Of a stretch of DNA of 64,000 nucleotides, positions 57,609 through 64,000 are shown piece after piece. A program made the translations under genes and the position numbers. Position 1 is the first letter of the stretch; each line of letters starts with the position of its first letter. This stretch comes from Aldehydirespirator sp965220485. Lineage in GTDB: Bacteria > Actinomycetota > Acidimicrobiia > Acidimicrobiales > Aldehydirespiratoraceae. The stretch covers positions 4,216,001 to 4,280,000 of the forward strand of contig OZ244832.1 in assembly GCA_965220485.1 (NCBI GenBank), in the 5' to 3' direction. Below the pieces are notes generated by a model, which saw nothing but the letters and a program-made list of their open reading frames with translations, did not search any database and was not told where the DNA came from.

Positions 57609-60600
57609 CCAGCGAGACGAACCGGCCATCGCATGTCGCGGAGGACGACATGCTAGACGCCGATTGGGAGCCCCGCCAGGGCGAGTCACTGGCCGCTGTT
57701 GACGGTGTGGACATGGTGACGGTCACCATGGGCGGCAACGACGCCGGCTTCGCCGATGTTCTCAGAGAGTGCATGACCGGCAGATGCGACCAGGCCACCC
57801 TCGAAGGCCAGGAGTCCCTAGCGGACATCGGAGCCAGGATCGAGGCCATGCTTTCTAAGATCAGGCTCGACGCGCCCGGCGCGTCGGTGTTCATGCTGGG
57901 GTATCCGTATCTGACCCCGAGATATGCGCCCATCAGTTGCAAGAGCCTGCGGCCGGACAACCTGTTGGCCGAGGTGGGCGTCGCCCCGATCGCGATGGAG
58001 TTGCTGTACCAGGTGCTCTATGAACTCGAGCCCGCAGCCCGCGAGGCCCTCTATAGCGCCATCGCGGCGCTCTACCTCACCGGGGCCCGACTCGACAACC
58101 AGGTGCGTGAGACGATCGAGACACTGAGGACGGCCGCCACCGAGTTCGCCGAGCTAGTGCGTGATGCTGAGGATGCTGCCCGCCAAGAGATACAGATGAA
58201 GCTCGCGGAACTCGTCGCGGCGGCGGTGGCGTTCTCGGGTGTTGTGAGGGCGTCTGTGAGCGAGTCGATGGCAGGTGTCGGTGAGGCTTCTTTGGCCAAT
58301 TCCGCGGCGCAGCAGGCAGCGGGGGAGGCTCTGGCTGATGCTGTTGTCGCGCTGGGCGAGTGGGGTGCCGATGCTGGCGGTGGGGTGCTGGACTTCTTTG
58401 TGTCGCCGTTCCGCGATGCGCTTACCGGATTGGCTAGTCAGTCTCTTGGGCGTTCGCCTGATGCTGCTAGCGACGTGGGTGACGCGGTGGATGCCTGGAT
58501 CGACGATTTCACGCTGTTCGGCCGGGTGTACCGCTCTGGGTTCGACCTGGTCGACGCGTTGCGGATTGACAGTGTGGAGGCGTTGTTGTTGCGCGGCGCC
58601 GCGGATGCTCTCAACGCCGAGATCCGCGATGCCGCGGCAGCCGCGGGCGTGCATTTCGTTTCGGTGGCGGGGTTCTTCGACGGCCATGCGCCCTGTGAGA
58701 GCGAGCCGTGGGTGAACGGGATCGAGAGCCAGTCGGTGGCGTCGATTCCCAGCTTCGAGAACGAGGACGGCTATTTTGGGTGGCTGATGGACTTTGTTGG
58801 ACTCGTTGACCGGCCGGTGTCGGGCAGGTCGTTCCATCCCAACCTAGCCGGGCACCGAGCCTACGCGGGCGCTTTGGCGAGCTACATACGCGGCAGACTG
58901 CTCGCACAGCAGGGCGGGGTGACTCTGGCCGGGCTTCCGGCCAACCCGGCGCCGGATCCGTCGCGGAGTTCCAGTGCAGGCCCAACGGGCCACGGGACCC
59001 GGTCGGCGTCCAGCGGCGGGAACCTGCGATCACAGGACACGCCGCCACAGGACTCGAAGGAAACTGCGGCACCACCGGGCGACACCCAGCAGGTGTCTTT
59101 GGCCGGGGGCCTGCTGGTGCGTCAGCGCGCCTCCGGGTCGGGTGCGGGCTGCAGCGCGGGCGCGGCACTCTCGGGCGCGCGGCTGGAGTTCACCGGCGGG
59201 GGCTTCAACGCCGGATCGTCAGTGAAGCTCGCGGTGGCGGGCGCGACGGTCTCGGGAACGGCGCTGGCGGCGACGCAACTGGCTGCGGTGACCGCGGATG
59301 CCGACGGCGCCATCAGTTTCAGATGGACGGTGCCAAACTGGTCCCAGAGCAGCGATCTGGCGCCGCGGCTGTATGCGCCTTTGGCCGTCGGCCCCGCACC
59401 CGGCGGCGGGCTGATGGCCGCGGCCACCGCGATTCCGCTGGTCGCCTACACCGCCAGCGCCCCGTGCGCAGTCTCAGATACCGCATCCACGAGCCCGGGC
59501 TCAGCGGTGCGTGTCGCGGTGCTGGCCAACGACACCGCCCCGCAGGCCAACGTGCTCGTGCCGGCAACAGTGATGGTGGATCCTGCCGCTGGCGGCAAGT
59601 TCAGCGTCGACGCCTCCGACGGGTCTGTGACCGTCACTCCCGATGCGGGCTTCTATGGCACGGTCTCCACCCGCTATCGGGTCGCTGACAGCCACGGCCT
59701 GATCGTCGGCGCGGACCTCGCGGTGACCGTCGACGCGGGCTGCACCATCACCGGCACCGCCGCAGTGGTGGAGATCACCGGCACCGACGGAGACGACGTG
59801 ATCTGCGTACCCGACCCGACCGATGCCGCGGCGTTCCATGTCATCGACGCGAAGGCCGGCAACGACACGATCCTGGCTGGCGACGGCATCGACTGGATCC
59901 GCACCGGTACCGGCGACGACACCGTGTACGCCCGCGGCGGCGACGACACCATCCACACCGAAGCCGGCACAGACTCCGTCTATGGCGGCAGAGGGTTCGA
60001 CACCATCCACGCCGTCGACCTGACCGGCAGCATCATCGACGACTCCGGCGGCTACGAGCTCATCATCGGACCCCCCGGCTCGCTGCCCGCGGCACCCCAA
60101 ACCCACGACGACCGCGCCCACGCCGATGCTGCGGCGACGGTGACGGTCTTCGTGCTCGGCAACGACTTCGACCCCGACGAGGACCTGGACCCCTCAACAC
60201 TGCGAATCACCAGACACCCCACTATGGGAACAGCCCACCTCGTTGACGTCGACGGGAATGCCGCACTGCAATACACCGCACCCGCAGCCGATATCACAGC
60301 TGCCTTCGCGTATGAGGTGTGCGACCGGCTCGGCGCATGCTCGACCGCCGAGGTCACCGTCACCGTCGGCACAGCCATCTGCACCATCGTTGGGACCGAC
60401 GCCGCCGACACGCTATATGGCACCGCCGGCGACGACGTGATCTGCGGCGGCGCCGGCGATGACACCATCTACGGCAACGGAGGCGACGACATCATCGTCG
60501 GCGGCGCTGGCGATGACACCCTCTATGGCGGCGACGCGACCCGCATCGGCGCCCAGGACGGTAACGACACCATCTTGGGCGCAGCCGGCGACGACACCAT

Positions 60601-61201
60601 CTACGGCGGCGCGGGCGACGACACCATCTACGGCGGCGCGGGAGACGACACCATCTACGGCAACCGGGGCCCAGACGTCATCGTCGGCGGTGGGGGAGAC
60701 GACGTCATCGTCGGCGGCGGCGAGAACGACACCCTGTGGGGAGGACCCGGCGTCGACCACCTCGACGGCCACGCCGGGAACGACACCGTCCACGCAGGAA
60801 CCGGCCACGACAGCCTGCGAGGCGGCAACGGCAACGACACCCTCTGGGGCGGCAACGGTGACGACACCATCACCGCAGGCGCTGGAGACGACACCCTCAG
60901 GGGCGGACCCGGCGACGACATGCTCTGGGGCAACACCCAAAACGACACACTGTGGGGCGGACCCGGCGACGACAATCTCAACGGCCAAGGCCACAACGAC
61001 GAACTCCACGGAGGGACCGGCGACGACACCCTCCACAGCGGCGCTGGCGACGACATCGCCCACGGCGACAGCGGAGATGACAGCCTTGACGGCGGCAACG
61101 GCACCGACTACCTCAACGGCGGATCCGGCACCGACGCCTGCACCCGGGGCCATACCAGCACGGACTGCGAACCCCGAGCCGCCAACAGAGGCTCCGGGTG
61201 A
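57398..61201 (+). CDS. SGNH hydrolase - RTX part of the same protein (after a -1 nt frameshift)
   Basis: After the frameshift near 57400 the frame continues GENGRQDALSGRIYQSA, then VTMGGNDAGFADVL (block III GGND) and SFHPNLAGHRAYAG (block V His), a complete SGNH/GDSL esterase with inserted helices (58000-58500). Then follow a Ser/Pro linker, beta-sandwich regions with cadherin-like AND-TAP motifs (59450-59760, 60090-60380), and about 20 RTX nonapeptide units GGAGDDTIYGG (59860-61130) that bind Ca. The open frame extends back to 57122 but that part is a shadow of the LRR gene. Together with 55155 the product would be about 2015 residues: secreted, Ca-dependent, probably an extracellular lipase/esterase or adhesin. 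Confidence 0.78.
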   Translation, partial: GENGRQDALSGRIYQSAKPAGPECRRWLEAYPLVFAEDHLGDERLHSVETYACVGAVTYNIYDDRTDSDVTSETNRPSHVAEDDMLDADWEPRQGESLAAVDGVDMVTVTMGGNDAGFADVLRECMTGRCDQATLEGQESLADIGARIEAMLSKIRLDAPGASVFMLGYPYLTPRYAPISCKSLRPDNLLAEVGVAPIAMELLYQVLYELEPAAREALYSAIAALYLTGARLDNQVRETIETLRTAATEFAELVRDAEDAARQEIQMKLAELVAAAVAFSGVVRASVSESMAGVGEASLANSAAQQAAGEALADAVVALGEWGADAGGGVLDFFVSPFRDALTGLASQSLGRSPDAASDVGDAVDAWIDDFTLFGRVYRSGFDLVDALRIDSVEALLLRGAADALNAEIRDAAAAAGVHFVSVAGFFDGHAPCESEPWVNGIESQSVASIPSFENEDGYFGWLMDFVGLVDRPVSGRSFHPNLAGHRAYAGALASYIRGRLLAQQGGVTLAGLPANPAPDPSRSSSAGPTGHGTRSASSGGNLRSQDTPPQDSKETAAPPGDTQQVSLAGGLLVRQRASGSGAGCSAGAALSGARLEFTGGGFNAGSSVKLAVAGATVSGTALAATQLAAVTADADGAISFRWTVPNWSQSSDLAPRLYAPLAVGPAPGGGLMAAATAIPLVAYTASAPCAVSDTASTSPGSAVRVAVLANDTAPQANVLVPATVMVDPAAGGKFSVDASDGSVTVTPDAGFYGTVSTRYRVADSHGLIVGADLAVTVDAGCTITGTAAVVEITGTDGDDVICVPDPTDAAAFHVIDAKAGNDTILAGDGIDWIRTGTGDDTVYARGGDDTIHTEAGTDSVYGGRGFDTIHAVDLTGSIIDDSGGYELIIGPPGSLPAAPQTHDDRAHADAAATVTVFVLGNDFDPDEDLDPSTLRITRHPTMGTAHLVDVDGNAALQYTAPAADITAAFAYEVCDRLGACSTAEVTVTVGTAICTIVGTDAADTLYGTAGDDVICGGAGDDTIYGNGGDDIIVGGAGDDTLYGGDATRIGAQDGNDTILGAAGDDTIYGGAGDDTIYGGAGDDTIYGNRGPDVIVGGGGDDVIVGGGENDTLWGGPGVDHLDGHAGNDTVHAGTGHDSLRGGNGNDTLWGGNGDDTITAGAGDDTLRGGPGDDMLWGNTQNDTLWGGPGDDNLNGQGHNDELHGGTGDDTLHSGAGDDIAHGDSGDDSLDGGNGTDYLNGGSGTDACTRGHTSTDCEPRAANRGSG

Positions 61202-61208
61202 GGCGGCG

Positions 61209-63074
61209 ATGGGTCTGTCAGTCCCAGTTTCTGACAGTCCCGCGGCGATGCGGGCCCCGAGGTGGTTTCTTGCGGTGGTGTTGTTCGCGGTGGCCTGCGG
61301 CGGTGATGAGCTTGGCACGGTCAGCGGTGAGTCTGGGGTGGGTGATGGACAGGAGGTAGTAGGTTCGGAGCTTCCCCTTCCCGTTGATGGCGTAGACGGT
61401 GATTCTGGGGTGAGCAGTGGGTCGGGGGCGCAGGAGAGCGGTCTTGGGATGTTCGAGGCTGAGGTGTTGTCTGTTGGCGTTGGGCAGTCGTGCGCGTTGG
61501 GCAGCGATCAGGAGGCCGAGGGGCTGGTGGTGTGCTGGGGTGTGCTTCGTTTCGGTCAGCCTGCGGTGCTTGAGGGGTCCTATGTCGATGTGAGCGCGGG
61601 TGGGACGCTGACGTGCGCTCTGGATGTTGCCAGGGGTGTGACGTGTTGGAGCGAGTACGGCTCTGGACAGATCGAAGCGCCGTCGGGGGCGTTCATCGCG
61701 GTGAGCGCGGGCAGTGACCATGCCTGCGCGCTGAGTGTGGGGGGCGCGGTGGTGTGCTGGGGCAGCAACGCCGGCGGCCAGGCCGACGCACCCGAGGGTG
61801 TCTACAGCGCGGTCAGCGCGGGTGGAGCACACAGCTGCGCGCTGGATGCGGCCGGTGCGGTGGTGTGCTGGGGCGAGGGCGGGGGCGCCATCGGGGAGCC
61901 GGCGGCGGGGAGTTATGTGTCGGTGTCGGCTGGGCAGCGGCACTCGTGCGCGGTGGCGGTCGACGGCGCGGTGGCGTGCTGGGGTCTCAACACGCTGGGC
62001 GCGGCTGACGAGCCGGAGGGCGCCTACGTGTCGGTGCATGCCGGGGACAGCCATACTTGCGGGCTTCGCGCCACCGGCCGTGTGGACTGCTGGGGCGACG
62101 ACAGCCGTGGCGCCACCGACGCGCCCGCAGGCCTCCTTGAGGCTGTCGCCGTCGGCGGCAGGTCCTCTTGCGGGTTGCGTCGCGGCGGCTCCGTCGTGTG
62201 CTGGGGCCGGGAGGGCTACAGCGGCGGTGGGGCACCGAGGGGCTACTTCGTCGATGTGGCCGGCGGGTTGGACGGTCCAGATTGCGCGCTGCGCCCAGAC
62301 GGCATCCCGTTGTGCTGGTGGGACCCGGCCTGGTGGCAGGACACGCCCGACGAGCGCCCGGCGATACCCCATGGGCTTTTCACCGAGCTGTCAGGTCATT
62401 CCACGCCGGTGTGCGGGCTGCGCGCCGACACCACCGTTGCCTGCTGGAACGAAGGCTCTGTGACGGAGGCGCCAGGCGATGGCTACGGCGCGGTCGCGGC
62501 CGGTTTGGGCTTCGGCTGCGGGTTGGGCGCCGACGCGACGGTGCTGTGTTGGGAGTTGGAGAATGCGACGCCTCTGCCCGCGCCCGAAGGCCGGTTCAGC
62601 GCGCTCGACGCGGGCCCGGAGCAGATGTGCGCGGTCGGTACTGACCGGCGCGTCAGCTGCTGGTCCTATGACTCGCGAGTGCTGCACACCCCCCAGCATC
62701 TGGTCGCTCCCGACGGTGCCTATGCCGCGGTAGCCGCCGGCGGAAGCCACAGCTGCGGACTGCGCACCGACGGCACTGTCGCCTGCTGGGGCCGTGGCGG
62801 CCCCGAGTTGCTCGAAGCCCCCAGCGGTGCGTTCAGCGCGATCGCGGCTTCCAGGAACCAGACCTGCGGGCTCCGACCCGGTGGGCAGGCCGAGTGCTGG
62901 GGAACCGGCGGCGGCCGTCGCAGCTTCGCCCTCGCGGGTTCCCTGACCAGTATCGTCGGCGGCATCCAGTACATCTGCGGCTTGCGCGGCGACGGCAACG
63001 TCGTATGCTGGGGCGACCGGGACACGCCCGTGCCCCACTTCGTGCGATGGGTAGACCATAGGGACGCCGGCTAG
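61209..63074 (+). CDS. RCC1-repeat lipoprotein
   Basis: The 621-residue protein (ATG 61209; an alternative ATG at 61248 gives RAPRWFLAVVLFAVACGG at the N-terminus) has a lipobox FAVACGG. A low-complexity acidic/Ser segment precedes about twelve RCC1-like repeats of some 40 residues, each with YVSVSAGxxHSCALxxxGxVxCWG and a paired Cys. RCC1 propellers usually bind proteins; in bacteria the function of these cell-surface versions is unknown. The start follows the SGNH-RTX stop within 8 bp, and a hairpin CTGTCAG...CTGACAG (61215-61237) lies inside the first codons, so the 61248 start is possible. Confidence 0.85.
   Translation: MGLSVPVSDSPAAMRAPRWFLAVVLFAVACGGDELGTVSGESGVGDGQEVVGSELPLPVDGVDGDSGVSSGSGAQESGLGMFEAEVLSVGVGQSCALGSDQEAEGLVVCWGVLRFGQPAVLEGSYVDVSAGGTLTCALDVARGVTCWSEYGSGQIEAPSGAFIAVSAGSDHACALSVGGAVVCWGSNAGGQADAPEGVYSAVSAGGAHSCALDAAGAVVCWGEGGGAIGEPAAGSYVSVSAGQRHSCAVAVDGAVACWGLNTLGAADEPEGAYVSVHAGDSHTCGLRATGRVDCWGDDSRGATDAPAGLLEAVAVGGRSSCGLRRGGSVVCWGREGYSGGGAPRGYFVDVAGGLDGPDCALRPDGIPLCWWDPAWWQDTPDERPAIPHGLFTELSGHSTPVCGLRADTTVACWNEGSVTEAPGDGYGAVAAGLGFGCGLGADATVLCWELENATPLPAPEGRFSALDAGPEQMCAVGTDRRVSCWSYDSRVLHTPQHLVAPDGAYAAVAAGGSHSCGLRTDGTVACWGRGGPELLEAPSGAFSAIAASRNQTCGLRPGGQAECWGTGGGRRSFALAGSLTSIVGGIQYICGLRGDGNVVCWGDRDTPVPHFVRWVDHRDAG
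61215..61237 (+). promoter_or_regulatory. Hairpin near the RCC1 lipoprotein start
   Basis: CTGTCAG-tcccagttt-CTGACAG, 7-bp perfect arms. It lies just after the stop of the RTX gene and before the alternative ATG (61248). It could lower translation or serve as a processing or termination signal. Confidence 0.35.
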
Positions 63075-64000
63075 GTGTTTGACCGTCCGCAGCGGTGGGT
63101 TCTGGGCGGTCGGCGCGAGGATGCCAGGGTGCCCGACGCTGCTGTTCGCGTCGATGAGGGCAGGCTGTTGCTGGTGTCGTCGCGGCGGGCGATCTGGGCC
63201 GGGGCGGTGCTGTTGCTGGTTGCGGCCGGCTGCGGGCTGACCAACGACGACGACGATGCCACGCCCTTTGAGCTAGGCGTCGAGCCGTCACCACCGGTCG
63301 AGTTCGCGGTGGTGGAGCTGGCTGTCGGGCGTGCTCATTCCTGTGCCTTGGATGACGCAGGGACGGTGGTGTGCTGGGGAAACAACGAGCACGGCCAATC
63401 CGAGCCGCCTGAGGGAGGCTTTCGGTCGGTGAGCGTGGGCGGCAACTTCACCTGCGCTTTGGATGCGGCCGATGCGGTGGTGTGCTGGGGAGGCAACGAG
63501 CGCGGCCAGCTCGACGCGCCCGCAGGCGGCTACAGCGCCGTCAGCGCGGCAGCCGCCCACGCATGCGCGGTCCACCGGCAGGGCTCGTTGGTGTGCTGGG
63601 GCACCAGTTCCTATGGCGCGGCCGACGCGCCCGAGGGATCCTACAGCACGGTCAGCACCAGCGCCCTCCAAAGCTGCGCGATAGACCGATCGGGCGCGCC
63701 GACATGCTGGGGCCAGAGCGCGGCCGGGGTGCCGGACACGGGAATCTACCGATCAGTGTCAACAGGCCAAGAGCACGCGTGCGCGCTCGGAGTCGACGAC
63801 TCGGTGGTGTGCTGGAACCGCCACCACTCCGGGCGTGCCAGCGCGCCGGGCGAGGCATACCGTGCAGTGTCCAGCAGCGGCAATTTCGGCTGCGGGCTGC
63901 GCACCGACGGCAACATCTCCTGCTGGCCTTCGGACCTGTTCAGCTTCTCCAACGCGCCCGAGGGAACCTTCGAGGCGCTGTCGACGGGATGGCCCTCTTG
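63075..64000 (+). CDS. Second RCC1-repeat lipoprotein (cut by the window end)
   Basis: A GTG directly after the stop of the previous gene opens a frame that runs to the end of the window: about 308 residues. It contains a basic n-region, hydrophobic AGAVLLLVAAGCG with a lipobox-type Cys (VAAGC), then RCC1-like repeats (ELAVGRAHSCALDDAGTVVC, CWGGNERGQLDAPAGGY). The start could also be a later GTG or TTG near 63129. It is a tandem paralogue of the 61209 gene. The 3' end lies outside the window. Confidence 0.8.
   Translation, partial: MFDRPQRWVLGGRREDARVPDAAVRVDEGRLLLVSSRRAIWAGAVLLLVAAGCGLTNDDDDATPFELGVEPSPPVEFAVVELAVGRAHSCALDDAGTVVCWGNNEHGQSEPPEGGFRSVSVGGNFTCALDAADAVVCWGGNERGQLDAPAGGYSAVSAAAAHACAVHRQGSLVCWGTSSYGAADAPEGSYSTVSTSALQSCAIDRSGAPTCWGQSAAGVPDTGIYRSVSTGQEHACALGVDDSVVCWNRHHSGRASAPGEAYRAVSSSGNFGCGLRTDGNISCWPSDLFSFSNAPEGTFEALSTGWPS

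Noticed and set aside
60459..61208. Upstream extension of the RCC1 lipoprotein frame
   Set aside because: It is a Thr/Ser-rich shadow of the RTX repeats; the lipoprotein signal peptide fixes the start at 61209 or 61248.

Overview
The window looks like a chromosomal segment of a GC-rich, high-G+C Gram-positive bacterium, most likely an acidimicrobial actinobacterium. This is inferred from the WhiB regulator, the high third-position GC, a leaderless-type promoter, frequent GTG starts, and secreted proteins ending in a Cys-bearing SLH-like triplet. No rRNA, tRNA or CRISPR array is visible.

Region 1 (1-21.5 kb) is a defence island. Its left edge (1-150) and right edge (21329-21481) carry diverged direct copies of the start and upstream DNA of the same lipoprotein gene. 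Inside are a decayed subtilase with a coupled membrane protein, an orphan CcdA-like antitoxin, a type I restriction-modification system whose hsdR (fused to a C-terminal AlbA_2 domain) lies 9 kb from hsdMS, and a pair of paralogous 54-residue proteins, one beside a membrane protein gene split by a short duplication. There is also a decayed XRE antitoxin, an XRE-ImmA/IrrE protein whose partner (DUF4411-like) survives as about 8 codons, an IetAS-type ATPase/subtilase pair, a large protein with a DisA_N (diadenylate cyclase-like) domain, and a DUF4143 ATPase preceded by five 23-bp iterons.

Region 2 (21.5-38.2 kb) is mostly metabolic: thiolase, aldehyde dehydrogenase, an FAD-linked oxidase, and a peroxiredoxin with an in-frame UGA exactly at the catalytic cysteine position (probable selenoprotein). 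Two retropepsin-like proteases, a reductive-dehalogenase-like Fe-S protein, and a protocatechuate 4,5-cleavage cluster that appears to be decaying (LigB with an internal stop, LigA with a frameshifted start, a truncated pyrone-dicarboxylate hydrolase-like gene) follow. An MFS exporter, an isochorismatase-type hydrolase divergent from a MarR regulator with two perfect operators, an oxidoreductase, a CaiB/BaiF CoA transferase and WhiB complete it.

Region 3 (38.2-45 kb) holds an LRR surface protein, an MDR alcohol dehydrogenase, an SDR lacking the usual Tyr, and an acyl-CoA ligase, with several dispersed palindromic repeats between them. Region 4 (45-64 kb) is dominated by very large secreted proteins: a 2183-residue FN3/cadherin/glucose-sorbosone-dehydrogenase/SLH protein, an LRR-SGNH hydrolase-RTX protein broken by a 1-nt frameshift, and two RCC1-like lipoproteins (the last cut by the window end). 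An AlbA_2/HATPase regulator sits between them.

Recurring oddities are short direct duplications of 36-37 bp with 72-74 bp period at three unrelated places, and many single-event gene breakages. These could be real decay or partly assembly/sequencing error.
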